A stretch of 64,000 nucleotides of DNA from Hydrogenophaga sp. PAMC20947 (GCF_004795855.1 NZ_CP039252.1:1736001-1800000); one strand, 5' to 3'. Shown: positions 7,242 to 16,681, counted from the stretch's first letter. The notes: generated from the letters alone by a model not told the origin. Program-made: numbers and translations.

Positions 7242-9823
7242 TGAATGGTTCCAAAGCTGGTTTTACCGCAACGCCACATCCAGACCCGGACCCGTCGAAG
7301 TCGTTGGCCCCCTACCAACGCACTGCGGTCCGCACCCTTCTGCTCACGTTGAGCGTCTGCACGCCACTGGTTGCACTTGCCATCTACCGCCAGGAAGGAT
7401 CTACCCCGTTGTGGTGGACCACCTCAGCGCTCTGCCTGCTTCTATGGACCGCCCATGTGCTGTTCCACCGCGGCCGCGAGATTTTGGCGGTCAATCTGAT
7501 CGTGACGGCGATGATGGTGAGCTCCATCCTGGCCATCGTGATGCAAGGTTCAGTGCGCAGCGCGGCGGTGCTGGTGATGATTGCCACGGTCATCTGCGCC
7601 GGAACGTTGCTCAATGTCAGGCCCCTCATCGTGACTGCGGTGATCTGTATCACCTCACTGGCAGGTCTGAATGCGGCTGAAAACATGGGCTGGCTGCGCC
7701 GGAACAATCTGGACGTGGGACTGGCCGTCTGGATCACCCAGAGTGCCGTTCTGATCATCGCGCTGGTCTGCGTGTACTACGGACGCCGGCTGCTGACCGA
7801 CGCGCTCGCCAACCAGCAGCAAGCACTGACCCAAGGACGACACATCGAGGCCCAGCTCAGGTCAAGTGAGGGCCGGTTCATTGCGCTTTTCCGCAACAAC
7901 CCCGCTGCCACACTGGTGCAGCGCGCCACGACGCAGGAAGTACTGGAAGTGAACGAGGCCTTTGTGCGCATGTTCGACCTGAGCCCTGAGGATCTGACCA
8001 AGCACCAAACCCCAAGACTGTGGGCAAGCGCGTCGGACCAGGCCCGCTTTCAATCCCAACTTGAAACAGCGGGGCGGGTGGACAGCTTCCGTTCTTCGGC
8101 CCTGCGCCAGGACGGCTCCAGCTTTGAAACCCAGGTGTCGGCCGAACTGGTGATCCAGGGTGATGACAGGCTGGCCATCATCATCGTACAAGACATCAGT
8201 GAGCAGGAAAGCGCCCGCCACGCGCTGGAGAAGTCCGAGGAGCGGTTCTCCAAAGCCTTCAATTTCAACCCGTTGGGCATGACAATCACGCGCCTGTCGG
8301 ATGGCCGGTTCATCGAGGCCAACCCCGCCAATGAACATGTGCTCGGCTACAAACCCAAAGACTTCATCGGAACCCATGCAGCCAGCGCCCCGATCTGGCT
8401 CAGCGAGGCGAGTCAGAAGCACTACATCGCCACGCTGGTCGCCGAAGGTCGGTTGAATGCCTATGAGACCCGCATGCGCAACCAAAAAGGACTCGCCACA
8501 GACGTGAGGCTCTGGGCAGAAATGATCGAGATCGAGGGAGAAGCCTCGGTACTCACCTTCACCATGAGCGTGACCGAAGAAAAGCGGCGCGAGGCTTTGC
8601 TACTCGATCTGGCCACCGGCGTTTCTGGCGAGACAGGGCTGCCATTCTTCCGCTCACTGGTTCGCCACATGGCTCAGGCTCTTGGCGCGGACCTGGTGAT
8701 CGTGGGCGAAATTCACACGCCTGGCACGGTACAAGCCCTGGCCGCATACCTCGATGGCGGCCCGGTGCCGAACATCGAATACCAGACCGAAGGCACACCC
8801 TGCGGGCATGCTGTAGGGCATGTTGGTGACTGCTTTTACGCCGACCGCCTGGACGAGCGTTTTCCCACCGACCGGCTTCCCATTGGCGCAGGCTGCAAAA
8901 CCTACCTGGGTGTGGCCCTGTTCGACGCGGATGGATCGCCGATCGGCATTCTCAAGGCCCTGTGGTCCTCCCATAGGGCCAACACGAAAGAATTGCAGGC
9001 GCTGATGCGCATTTTCTCAAGCCGCTGCAACGCCGAGCTGATCCGTTTGCGGCGCGATCGCGAAATACAGAAGCTGCGTGAAACCCTGGAGCTGAGGGTC
9101 GCGGAGCGCACCGCTCAGCTGGAATACCTCAACCGCGAACTGGACAGTTTTTCATACACCGTGTCCCACGACCTGAAGTCACCCCTGCGCTCCATCGACG
9201 GCTTCATGCATGTGCTGCAAGATCAGATGGCGGACCGTATCCGAGCCGAAGACCAGGACGTCATCGGCCGCGTCAAAGGGGCCGCAGCCCGCATGGGCCA
9301 TCTGATCAACGACCTGTTGGCACTGGCCCGCGTCAGCCAGAACGCGCTGGGCCGCCACAAGGTCAACCTGAGCCACATGGCACTCGACGTGCTCACCATT
9401 GAACAACAAAGGGATCCCGGGCGAGAGGTGGACATCCACATCGAACCCGACCTCGTGGCCTGTTGCGACCCTCACCTGTGCCGGATCGTCCTGGAAAACC
9501 TGCTGGGGAACGCCTGGAAATACAGCCGTCATCAAGCGAGCCCGCGGATCGAGATCGGACGGCAGGGACAGCATGGGCAATCAAGCGCCGAACAACCTGT
9601 CTTTTATGTGCGCGACAACGGCGCGGGCTTTGATATGGCCCGTGCAGACCGCCTCTTCAAACCCTTCAACCGGCTGCATTCGGCCAACGAGTTTGAAGGG
9701 TCGGGCATCGGTCTCGCGACCGTTCGCCGCATCATCGAGCGCCACGGCGGCATGGTGGCGGGCGAAGGCCTGGTTGGCCAGGGATCAACGTTCCGGTTCG
9801 GCTTCGGAAGCAGCGTCGACTAA
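7241..9823 (+). CDS. Membrane-bound PAS/GAF sensor histidine kinase (second of tandem pair)
   Basis: 860 residues, collinear with the preceding kinase over its whole length: a multi-helix membrane module, two PAS domains (the second again opening SEERFSKAFNFNPLG), a GAF-like part and a HisKA-HATPase core. The phospho-acceptor is H643 in SHDLKSPLRSI; DNGAGF, LFKPF and GSGIGLATVRRI are present. ATG 7241-7243 shares its A with the upstream TGA, which predicts translational coupling. The pair looks like an old tandem duplication. The membrane modules have diverged more than the kinase cores, which suggests different input signals reaching a shared or similar regulator located elsewhere. Confidence 0.87.
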   Translation: MNGSKAGFTATPHPDPDPSKSLAPYQRTAVRTLLLTLSVCTPLVALAIYRQEGSTPLWWTTSALCLLLWTAHVLFHRGREILAVNLIVTAMMVSSILAIVMQGSVRSAAVLVMIATVICAGTLLNVRPLIVTAVICITSLAGLNAAENMGWLRRNNLDVGLAVWITQSAVLIIALVCVYYGRRLLTDALANQQQALTQGRHIEAQLRSSEGRFIALFRNNPAATLVQRATTQEVLEVNEAFVRMFDLSPEDLTKHQTPRLWASASDQARFQSQLETAGRVDSFRSSALRQDGSSFETQVSAELVIQGDDRLAIIIVQDISEQESARHALEKSEERFSKAFNFNPLGMTITRLSDGRFIEANPANEHVLGYKPKDFIGTHAASAPIWLSEASQKHYIATLVAEGRLNAYETRMRNQKGLATDVRLWAEMIEIEGEASVLTFTMSVTEEKRREALLLDLATGVSGETGLPFFRSLVRHMAQALGADLVIVGEIHTPGTVQALAAYLDGGPVPNIEYQTEGTPCGHAVGHVGDCFYADRLDERFPTDRLPIGAGCKTYLGVALFDADGSPIGILKALWSSHRANTKELQALMRIFSSRCNAELIRLRRDREIQKLRETLELRVAERTAQLEYLNRELDSFSYTVSHDLKSPLRSIDGFMHVLQDQMADRIRAEDQDVIGRVKGAAARMGHLINDLLALARVSQNALGRHKVNLSHMALDVLTIEQQRDPGREVDIHIEPDLVACCDPHLCRIVLENLLGNAWKYSRHQASPRIEIGRQGQHGQSSAEQPVFYVRDNGAGFDMARADRLFKPFNRLHSANEFEGSGIGLATVRRIIERHGGMVAGEGLVGQGSTFRFGFGSSVD

Positions 9824-9855
9824 GGTGACCGCCGTCACACACCGGGGCGCGCTCG

Positions 9856-10725
9856 TCACTGCCCGTGTGCGAGCCCACTGATGAGCGTGACCAGCGCAAT
9901 ACCCGCCAGCAGCCAGCTCACCTGCGCCACAGTCTCACGCAGGCTCAAGCGCTTTTGCAGCTGTGGAATCAGGTCGGCCAGGGCGACGTACACAAAACTG
10001 CTCGATGCGGCGACCAGGAAATAGGGAATGAAGCTCTCCAGCGAAGAGAGCAGAAAGTAACCCGCAAGGCCACCCAGCGCGGTCACAGTGCCAGCGAGCG
10101 ACACCTTGATCAGCGCTGCACGCTGGGTCCCCGAGGTTTGCCGCAACACAATAAGATCGCCAATGTGGTGAGGGACCTCATGGGCCAGCACCGCGAGTGA
10201 GGTGACGATGCCCAGGCGCATGTCCGCCAGAAAAGCGGAAGCGATCAGCACACCGTCGCCAAAGGCGTGCACACTGTCACCCGCCAGCACCGCCCATCCC
10301 CCACTCTTGCCACCGTGATCGTGGTGATGCGCATGGTGCGCGTGCCCCACCGCCTGGTCCGTTGCACCACCGGCTTGCGGCAGCGGTGGTTGGCTGTGCT
10401 CATGACCGTGGTGCCACAACTCTGCCTTGTCGAGCAGAAAAAAGAACACCAGCCCGCCCAGCAGCATGGCGAACAGCTCGTGTGCGCTCGCCTGGCTCTC
10501 GAAGGCCTCGGGCAACAAATGCAGGAAAGCGGTTGCCATCAAGGCGCCCGCCGCCAGGCTCAGCATGTGTTGGGTGAAGCGCCCCAGCATGGCCAGGCTC
10601 AGGGCGGCGGCGAGCCACACGCTGCCGACACCGGCCGCGATGGTACCGATCAGTATGGCGATCAAGGTCAGGTCAAACAAAAAAACTCCCAGAAATCCCG
10701 ATAGGTACCCGGCATTCTCGCCCAC
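9856..10725 (-). CDS. ZIP-family divalent metal (zinc) transporter
   Basis: 289 residues from a GTG at 10725; a start a few codons downstream, just before LTLIAILIGTIAAG, is equally plausible and would fit family length. Eight hydrophobic segments are visible. The metal-translocating helices carry the ZIP signatures HAFGDGVLIASAF (TM4) and HEVPHHIGDL (TM5). Between TM3 and TM4 lies a histidine-rich cytoplasmic loop (HAHHAHHHDHGG), a common metal-sensing or buffering feature. The protein imports Zn2+ or related ions. It lies downstream of the hydrolase gene on the same strand, but a terminator separates them. Confidence 0.88.
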   Translation of the reverse strand: MGENAGYLSGFLGVFLFDLTLIAILIGTIAAGVGSVWLAAALSLAMLGRFTQHMLSLAAGALMATAFLHLLPEAFESQASAHELFAMLLGGLVFFFLLDKAELWHHGHEHSQPPLPQAGGATDQAVGHAHHAHHHDHGGKSGGWAVLAGDSVHAFGDGVLIASAFLADMRLGIVTSLAVLAHEVPHHIGDLIVLRQTSGTQRAALIKVSLAGTVTALGGLAGYFLLSSLESFIPYFLVAASSSFVYVALADLIPQLQKRLSLRETVAQVSWLLAGIALVTLISGLAHGQ

Positions 10726-10739
10726 CCGGGCCCACCCAT

Positions 10740-10763
10740 AAAAATGGGCCGCTCGCGCGGCCC
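10740..10763 (-). terminator. Intrinsic terminator after the dienelactone hydrolase gene
   Basis: Read on minus, a 7-bp GC stem (GGGCCGC / GCGGCCC, 10746-10752 with 10757-10763) with a TCGC-type tetraloop is followed by a T-run (complement of 10740-10744). It lies 25 bp past the hydrolase stop and just upstream of the ZIP gene. Confidence 0.65.
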
Positions 10764-10788
10764 TGAGGTATTGGGCGAAGCTGCAGGT

Positions 10789-11700
10789 TCAACCCAGGCC
10801 ATTCGCTTTGAACCAGGCCGCGGTGCGTTTCCAGCCGTCTTCCGCTGCCTCTTTGCGGTAGCTGGGCCGGTAATCGGCGTGGAAAGCATGGGGAGCCTCG
10901 GGATACACCACAAAGGTCGACGCTTTGGAAGCGGCATTGCCTGCGGCCAGAGCAGCTTTCATCTTATCGATCGTGTCAAGGGGAATGCCGGTATCGGCAC
11001 CACCGTACAAGCCCAACACAGGTCCGTTCAGTTGGCCGGCGATATCCACGGGGTGTTTCGGGTTGAGATCGGACACCTGCCCCACCAGCCGGCCGTACCA
11101 GGCCACGCCCGCTTTCACAGCCGGATTGTGCGCGGCGTAGAGCCACACCTGGCGTCCGCCCCAGCAAAACCCGGTGACACCCAGTTTGCTGATGTCACCC
11201 CCGTTGGCCGCCGCCCATTTCACGGTGGCGTCCAGATCGCCCATCACCTGGGCATCGGGCACCTTGGCGATCACTTCAGAGATGAGTTTGGCCATTTCGC
11301 CGTAACCCTGAGCATCGCCCTGGCGGACGAAAAGCTCCGGCGCTATCGCCATATACCCGGCTTGCGCAAAGCGCCGGGCCACGTCGGCGATGTGTTCGTG
11401 GACGCCAAAAATTTCGGACAACACCAGCACAACGGGCAAACCGGTTTTGCCCGCCGGTGCGGCCCGGTAGGCCGGCATCTTGAAGCCGTTCACATCAATC
11501 ATCACTTCGCCAACGGTCAAGCCGTCGGCTGATGTCTTGATGGCGGTCTGGGCCATGATGGGCAAAGCCGCCGCCGCGTACCCCACGCCCAGCGCCGCCT
11601 TGAGCGCTGTGCGCCGCGAGGGGCTTGTGCCGCCTGCCAGGCCCGCGCCGAGCAAGGCCTCGCCATCAACAATGTGGTCCAAGTGGTCAAGGGATTGCAT
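10789..11700 (-). CDS. Exported dienelactone hydrolase family protein (Tat signal)
   Basis: 303 residues. A twin-arginine export signal is likely: SRRTALKAALG (RR at 29-30) followed by a hydrophobic stretch ending near AQT at 50-52. The mature part is an alpha/beta hydrolase of the dienelactone hydrolase family. The nucleophile is C179 in GFCWGG, with D236 and H271 completing the Cys-Asp-His triad. Such enzymes open enol-lactones in chloroaromatic degradation, but exported homologues often have unknown substrates. The ATG at 11700 is preceded by GGAG. No aromatic pathway genes are adjacent, so a catabolic role is not supported here. Confidence 0.85.
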   Translation of the reverse strand: MQSLDHLDHIVDGEALLGAGLAGGTSPSRRTALKAALGVGYAAAALPIMAQTAIKTSADGLTVGEVMIDVNGFKMPAYRAAPAGKTGLPVVLVLSEIFGVHEHIADVARRFAQAGYMAIAPELFVRQGDAQGYGEMAKLISEVIAKVPDAQVMGDLDATVKWAAANGGDISKLGVTGFCWGGRQVWLYAAHNPAVKAGVAWYGRLVGQVSDLNPKHPVDIAGQLNGPVLGLYGGADTGIPLDTIDKMKAALAAGNAASKASTFVVYPEAPHAFHADYRPSYRKEAAEDGWKRTAAWFKANGLG

Positions 11701-11901
11701 GAACAGACTCCAATCAAGTCAAACGGTTGGGCAAGGCAGACCCAGCGCCGACACGGGTTGCCGACCCACGGGAAACTCGGCACCAGTGTAGCCACAAGCC
11801 CCGCGCCCGTCCGCCCGCCCCTGCAACCTCGATGCCTCTGATGGGGTATTGCACAGACCCATCTCACTGCCCACAATGTGTTGAGCGCCTGCGCGCATCT
11901 A

Positions 11902-12177
11902 GGGATGGTGTTCAAAACTCCCGCGATGCGCGTTCGGGTCCAAAAAGGGATGGCTGGCGTGCCGGCTTGGCGTGTCGTGTGCCACTGGGCACACGCAAGC
12001 CAACAGGTGCGTCAGACGCCCGTTTTGGACCGAACCCTTGTGGGCCGTGGTTTTGCGGGCGATGCACTTCGTTGCGAATTCCAAGGCAAGCCGTCCAGGC
12101 TTGCCTTGGAATTCGTGCCTCGCGCCTCTTCCGGCAAAAGCCACGCCGCGCACTGCGCGAGTTTTGAACACCATCCC
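11902..12177. mobile_element. MITE-like palindromic element
   Basis: 276 bp bounded by inverted repeats. The outer 19 bases GGGATGGTGTTCAAAACTC (11902-11920) recur as an exact reverse complement at 12159-12177, and the match continues at 9 of the next 12 bases. Inside are further inverted repeats: 11932-11945 against 12023-12036 (one-base indel), an 8-bp hairpin at 11976-11995, and a perfect 18-bp stem with a 5-nt loop at 12075-12115. No transposase frame fits inside. I see no clear target-site duplication. The element lies in the gap upstream of the PhoD-type gene, and its right end abuts that gene's AGGAGG ribosome site. Confidence 0.7.
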
Positions 12178-12178
12178 C

Positions 12179-12184
12179 AGGAGG
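12179..12184 (+). promoter_or_regulatory. Ribosome binding site AGGAGG fixing the start of the PhoD-type gene
   Basis: A full-consensus Shine-Dalgarno sequence lies 5 nt before the ATG at 12190. It decides the start: the reading frame stays open upstream through the whole MITE-like element, so a naive longest-frame call would add 104 non-native residues. Confidence 0.8.
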
Positions 12185-12189
12185 ACACC

Positions 12190-13755
12190 ATGGCAATGCT
12201 CGGCCCCATCTTGCAGTTTCTCGGCAATCAGCATGACACGTGGGGCGTCAGTCTCCTCCTCATCGCCGCGCCTGGCGAGCCCAAGCCCACCGTGCAATGC
12301 AGCCCACCGGCTCAGGCCACCGCCCCCACCGACAGCCCCGTGCCCGGTCTGCCTGGCAGCACCGCTTGGCGCGTCGATATCGCGGTACCGCAAAGCAGCG
12401 CGGCCATCGCCATCGACTACCAATGCAACGGCCAGGCCCACCGCTTCCAAGTGCCACCCAAAGGCAGCGCGCCCAGTCTGGGCTACGTGTCGTGCAACGG
12501 GTTTTCCGACTTGCGCGTCAAAAAGAGCCTCAAAGAGCCCCAGGCGCTCTGGCTGCGCCTGGCTCGGCTCCACCAGCAAATCGACCGCGTCGACAGCACC
12601 ACCTACGGTCCCCTCCACCTCCTCCTCATGGGCGGAGATCAGATTTACAGCGATGACATGTGGACCGCCCTGCCCGAACTGCTCGACTGGACCGAACTGC
12701 CCTGGACACAACGCATCCGTGCCCCCTTCACCGCCACCCTCCAAGCCGCCCTGCAAACCCACTACGCCCAGCTCTACATCGATCACTGGGGCCTGCCCGA
12801 GCAGGCGGCCATGCTCGCCAGCGTGCCCGCGGTCATGATGTGGGACGACCACGACATCATCGACGGCTGGGGCTCACACCCCACCGACCTCCACGAAAGC
12901 CCCGTCTTCCAGGGCATCTACGCCGCCGCCAGTGCAGCCTTCGAGCTCTTCCAGCGGCAAATGATCCACGGCACCCGGCCACCAGCCACCCTACCGGCCC
13001 AAGACCACCACAACAGCGGCTACCGCTTTGGAACCACCGGGCTGCTCGTGCTCGACATGCGCAGCGAACGCAGCCCTCGCCACGGCGACACCAGCGCCAC
13101 CGGCGGCCAGCTCTTCGCCGAACAGGTCATGAGCGAAACCAGCTGGCGCGCCGTGTACCGATGGCTCGACGAGCAAGCGTCCGAAACAGGCGACATGAAA
13201 CACCTTTACGTGATGAGCAGCATCCCCGTGGTGCACCCCAGCTTTGAGCTGCTGGAGAAAATGCTCGGCGTCTTTCCCGGCCAGCAAGAGCTCGAAGACG
13301 ACCTGCGCGACCACTGGACCAGCCCCCCCCACAAAGCCGAGCGCCTGCGCCTGATCCACCGCCTGCTCAAAGCCAGCGAAACCGGCACCCGCGTCACCAT
13401 CCTTTCAGGCGACGTGCACGTGGCCGCTGTGGGGGTGATCGAGTCCGACCGCTCCGACGCCAAAGACAACGCCCGCATCGTCAACCAACTCACCTCCAGC
13501 GGCGTGGTTCACCCGCCGCCGCTGGGCGTGGCGCTGTTTTTCCTGGAACAAGCCTGCAAACAAGTGGAAACCATCGACCGCGGCATCACCGGCGCCATGT
13601 ACGAATTTCCCACCACCAGCCACCGCATGATTGGCTGCCGCAACATGATGACCATCCAACCCGACGCACCCGGCAAAGGCGACCGGATCTGGGTCAACTG
13701 GTGGGCCGAGGGCGAACCCCACCCCTACACCAAGGTGATCCACCCGGTGACCTGA
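12190..13755 (+). CDS. PhoD-like metallophosphatase (alkaline phosphatase D family)
   Basis: 521 residues. Metal-binding blocks of the PhoD/metallophosphatase fold are visible: GGDQIYSDD (148-156, D150), WDDHDIIDGWG (218 on; D219, D220, H221, D222) and SGDVHVA (D408, H410). PhoD enzymes are Ca2+/Fe3+ dependent phosphodiesterases or phosphomonoesterases, usually exported by Tat. Here I see no twin-arginine or Sec signal at the N-terminus (MAMLGPILQFLGNQHDTWG), so it may be cytoplasmic, as in the DUF7800/PhoD-like subgroup that starts with a beta-rich domain. No PHO box is seen upstream, where the MITE-like element lies. It converges on polA with 27 bp between stops. Confidence 0.8.
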   Translation: MAMLGPILQFLGNQHDTWGVSLLLIAAPGEPKPTVQCSPPAQATAPTDSPVPGLPGSTAWRVDIAVPQSSAAIAIDYQCNGQAHRFQVPPKGSAPSLGYVSCNGFSDLRVKKSLKEPQALWLRLARLHQQIDRVDSTTYGPLHLLLMGGDQIYSDDMWTALPELLDWTELPWTQRIRAPFTATLQAALQTHYAQLYIDHWGLPEQAAMLASVPAVMMWDDHDIIDGWGSHPTDLHESPVFQGIYAAASAAFELFQRQMIHGTRPPATLPAQDHHNSGYRFGTTGLLVLDMRSERSPRHGDTSATGGQLFAEQVMSETSWRAVYRWLDEQASETGDMKHLYVMSSIPVVHPSFELLEKMLGVFPGQQELEDDLRDHWTSPPHKAERLRLIHRLLKASETGTRVTILSGDVHVAAVGVIESDRSDAKDNARIVNQLTSSGVVHPPPLGVALFFLEQACKQVETIDRGITGAMYEFPTTSHRMIGCRNMMTIQPDAPGKGDRIWVNWWAEGEPHPYTKVIHPVT

Positions 13756-13782
13756 CGGCAGGCCCAGACACCAACCAGGCGC

Positions 13783-16596
13783 TCAATGCGCCTGATCCCA
13801 ATTGGCCCCGACACCCACCTCGGCCAACAACGGCACTTTGAGATCGGCCACGCCAGCCATCAGGCGTGGCACCTCGGATTTGACCCAGTCCACTTCCGCT
13901 TCGGGTACTTCAAACACCAGTTCGTCGTGCACCTGCATGATCATCTTGGTGGTGCGCTGCTGCTCGTCCAACGCTTTTTGCACCGCGACCATGCTCAGTT
14001 TGATCAGGTCGGCCGCTGTGCCCTGCATGGGCGCATTGATGGCTGCGCGCTCCAGGCCGGCGAGCGTGGCGCCTTTGGCGTTCTGGATGCCCGCGAGTTG
14101 CAGGCGGCGGCCAAACACCGTTTCGACATAGCCTCGCTCTTTGGCCATGGCGCGGGTTTCGTCCATGTACTGCTTCACGCCAGCAAAGCGCTCGAAATAC
14201 CGCTGGATGTAGTTTTTGGCGGCGGAGTTGTCGATGCCCAAGGATTTGGCCAAACCATAGGCGCCCATGCCGTAGATGAGGCCAAAGTTGATCACCTTGG
14301 CCGAACGGCGCTGGTCGGCGCTCACTTGGGCCAGCGCTACCCCAAACACCTCCGCCGCCGTAGCGCGGTGCACATCCTCGCCGGCGGTGAAGGCGCGCAG
14401 CAGGGCCTCGTCGCCGCTGATGTGGGCCATGATGCGCAATTCGATCTGCGAATAGTCGGCGCTGACGATCAGGCTGCCGGCGGGCGCCACAAAGGCCTCG
14501 CGCACTCGCCGGCCTTCGGGCGTTCGGATGGGGATGTTCTGCAAATTGGGGTCGTTGCTCGAGAGGCGCCCCGTCACCGCCACCGCCTGCGCGTAATGCG
14601 TGTGCACCCGGCCCGTGCGGGGCAGCGCCAGCTGGGCCAACTTGTCGGTGTACGTGCCTTTGAGCTTGGACAGGCCACGGTGCTCCAGCAGTTTGGCCGG
14701 CAAAGGATAGTCTTCGGCGAGTTTTTCCAGCACCTCTTCGTCGGTGCTGCGCGCGCCTGTGGCGGTTTTCTTGATCACGGGCATGCCCAGCTTGTCAAAG
14801 AAAATTTCGCCCAGCTGCTTGGGTGAACCGAGGTTGAACGGCTGCCCTGCGATCTCGTAGGCTTCCTGCTCCAGCGCGTGGATGCGCTGCCCGATTTCAT
14901 GGCTTTGCTTGGCCAGGGTCGGCGCGTCGATCAAGACACCATTGCGCTCGATGCGGTAGAGCGTCTCGCTGCTGGCGATTTCAAGATCGTAGATAAACCG
15001 GAGCTTGTCGTCGGCTTCCAGCTGAGGCCACAAGACCAGGTGAACGTCCAGCGTCTGATCGCTGTCTTCGCAGGAATATTCCGCCGCCTTGCCCACTTCC
15101 ACTTGCGCAAACGGAATCTGGTGCGCGCCTTTGCCACACAAATCCTGGTAGCTGATGCCGCTGCGCCCCAAATGGCGCTCGGCCAAGCTGGCCAGGCCAT
15201 GGGGTTTGTGCACTTCCAGCACGTAGCTTTGCAGCATGGTGTCGTGCGCATAGCCCTGGACCTCAATGCCATGGTTGGCAAACACATGCCTGTCGTACTT
15301 GATGTGCTGGCCGAGTTTGTGTTTTGACGGGTTCTCCAGCCAGGGCTTGAGCTTGGCCAATACCTCGTCCAAGGGCAGCTGCTCGGGTGCATCCGGCCCG
15401 GCATGGGCCAAGGGAATGTAGGCTGCAGCACCCGGTTTCACGCTGAATGAAACACCCACAATTTGCGCCACCATTTCATCCAGCGAGGTGGTTTCGGTGT
15501 CCACCGCCACCAGCTCAGCGGATTCAATGCGCTGCATCCAGACATCAAACGCCTCCCAGGTGAGCACGGTTTCGTAGGCCTCATTGACCGGGGCCGGCTC
15601 TGCGGGGTTCGCTTCGTCAAACAATCCAGGCCCAGCCGGGGCACTGGCACCTTTGGCCTTGGCCTTGGCCTTGGCGGCAGGCGCGGCAGGCGCCGATGTG
15701 CCGCCCTGGCTCTTGGCCAAGCCCTTGAATCCATAGGTCTCGTAGAAGCCAACCAAGGCGTCTGATTGAGGCTCACCCATGCGGATGGCCTCAAGCGAAG
15801 GCATGTCGGGCACCCAACCACCCAGATCACAGTCGGTCTTGATCGTGAGCAGGCGCCGCCCGGTAGGCAACCAGTCGAGCGCCTGGCGCAAATTTTCTCC
15901 CACCGCACCCTTGATATTGGCCGCGTTGTCCACGATAGCTTGCAGCGAGCCGTATTCGAGCAGCCACTTCACGGCCGTTTTGGGCCCGACCTTGTGCACG
16001 CCGGGCACATTGTCCACGGTATCACCGACCAGAATCTGGTAATCAACCATCAAGCTGGCCGGGACGCCAAACTCGGCTTCTACGCCCGCCAGGTCGCGCC
16101 TTTTACCGCTCATCGTGTCGATGATGGTGATGTGCTCGTTCACCAGCTGCGCCAGATCCTTGTCGCCACTCGAGACGATCACCTCGATGCCTTGCTGCGC
16201 GGCGGCCACGGCTAGCGTACCAATGACATCGTCGGCTTCTACGCCCGGCACATCCAGCACGGGCCAGCCCATGAAGCGAACCACCTCGTGGATGGGTGCG
16301 ATCTGTGAGCGCAGATCGTCTGGCATGGGGCTGCGCTGCTCTTTGTAAGCGGGATAGATTTCGTCGCGGAAGGTGGGGCCTTTGGCGTCGAACACGCAGG
16401 CTGCGTAGGCGCTGGGGTATTCCTTGAGCAGCTTTTGCATCATGTTGATCATGATGCGGATTGCGCCGGTCTTCTGGACCGTGCCATCGGGCAGGGTGAT
16501 GCTCAGGCTTTCGCCCCCGGCAAAGAATGCCCGGTACAAATAGCTGGAGCCATCGACCAGCAACAAGGTGGGTTTGGAGGTTTTTTCATCGGACAT
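13783..16596 (-). CDS. polA: DNA polymerase I
   Basis: 937 residues, three domains in the classic order. The 5'-nuclease (about 1-310) includes LLLVDGSSYLYRAFFA and VPGVEADDVIG. The 3'-5' exonuclease has DTETTSLD (D366, E368), GQHIKYD and YSCEDSD; the usual Asn of the second motif is His here. The polymerase has motif A DYSQIELR (D714), motif B RRSAKVINFGLIYG and motif C VHDE (D891). It removes Okazaki primers and fills repair gaps. A low-complexity Ala-Lys linker encoded by a hexanucleotide repeat joins the first two domains. I chose the ATG at 16596 (MSDEKTSKP); an in-frame ATG at 16632 would add 12 residues. Confidence 0.97.
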   Translation of the reverse strand: MSDEKTSKPTLLLVDGSSYLYRAFFAGGESLSITLPDGTVQKTGAIRIMINMMQKLLKEYPSAYAACVFDAKGPTFRDEIYPAYKEQRSPMPDDLRSQIAPIHEVVRFMGWPVLDVPGVEADDVIGTLAVAAAQQGIEVIVSSGDKDLAQLVNEHITIIDTMSGKRRDLAGVEAEFGVPASLMVDYQILVGDTVDNVPGVHKVGPKTAVKWLLEYGSLQAIVDNAANIKGAVGENLRQALDWLPTGRRLLTIKTDCDLGGWVPDMPSLEAIRMGEPQSDALVGFYETYGFKGLAKSQGGTSAPAAPAAKAKAKAKGASAPAGPGLFDEANPAEPAPVNEAYETVLTWEAFDVWMQRIESAELVAVDTETTSLDEMVAQIVGVSFSVKPGAAAYIPLAHAGPDAPEQLPLDEVLAKLKPWLENPSKHKLGQHIKYDRHVFANHGIEVQGYAHDTMLQSYVLEVHKPHGLASLAERHLGRSGISYQDLCGKGAHQIPFAQVEVGKAAEYSCEDSDQTLDVHLVLWPQLEADDKLRFIYDLEIASSETLYRIERNGVLIDAPTLAKQSHEIGQRIHALEQEAYEIAGQPFNLGSPKQLGEIFFDKLGMPVIKKTATGARSTDEEVLEKLAEDYPLPAKLLEHRGLSKLKGTYTDKLAQLALPRTGRVHTHYAQAVAVTGRLSSNDPNLQNIPIRTPEGRRVREAFVAPAGSLIVSADYSQIELRIMAHISGDEALLRAFTAGEDVHRATAAEVFGVALAQVSADQRRSAKVINFGLIYGMGAYGLAKSLGIDNSAAKNYIQRYFERFAGVKQYMDETRAMAKERGYVETVFGRRLQLAGIQNAKGATLAGLERAAINAPMQGTAADLIKLSMVAVQKALDEQQRTTKMIMQVHDELVFEVPEAEVDWVKSEVPRLMAGVADLKVPLLAEVGVGANWDQAH
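15653..15675. repeat. Hexanucleotide tandem repeat inside polA
   Basis: Three and most of a fourth TTGGCC unit in tandem encode an alternating Ala-Lys linker (AKAKAKAK) between the 5'-nuclease and 3'-5' exonuclease domains of polymerase I. Unit gain or loss would change linker length by two residues without a frameshift. Confidence 0.75.
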
Positions 16597-16648
16597 GGCT
16601 GGATTGTGGGGGAAACTCGAATTGGCGCCCACCCGACGCCAGCCTGCC

Positions 16649-16654
16649 TACAAT
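16649..16654 (+). promoter_or_regulatory. Probable -10 element (TACAAT) for the DUF2782-thrB operon
   Basis: TACAAT lies 27 nt upstream of the ATG at 16682, in the 85-bp divergent gap with polA. The -35 is not clear at standard spacing. Confidence 0.4.
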
Positions 16655-16681
16655 GGAGCACCTGCCAATCAAAGGCCCTCT

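Noticed and set aside
11878..12189. N-terminal extension of the PhoD-type protein
   Set aside because: It translates the MITE-like element; the AGGAGG at 12179-12184 and the ATG at 12190 give a better start.
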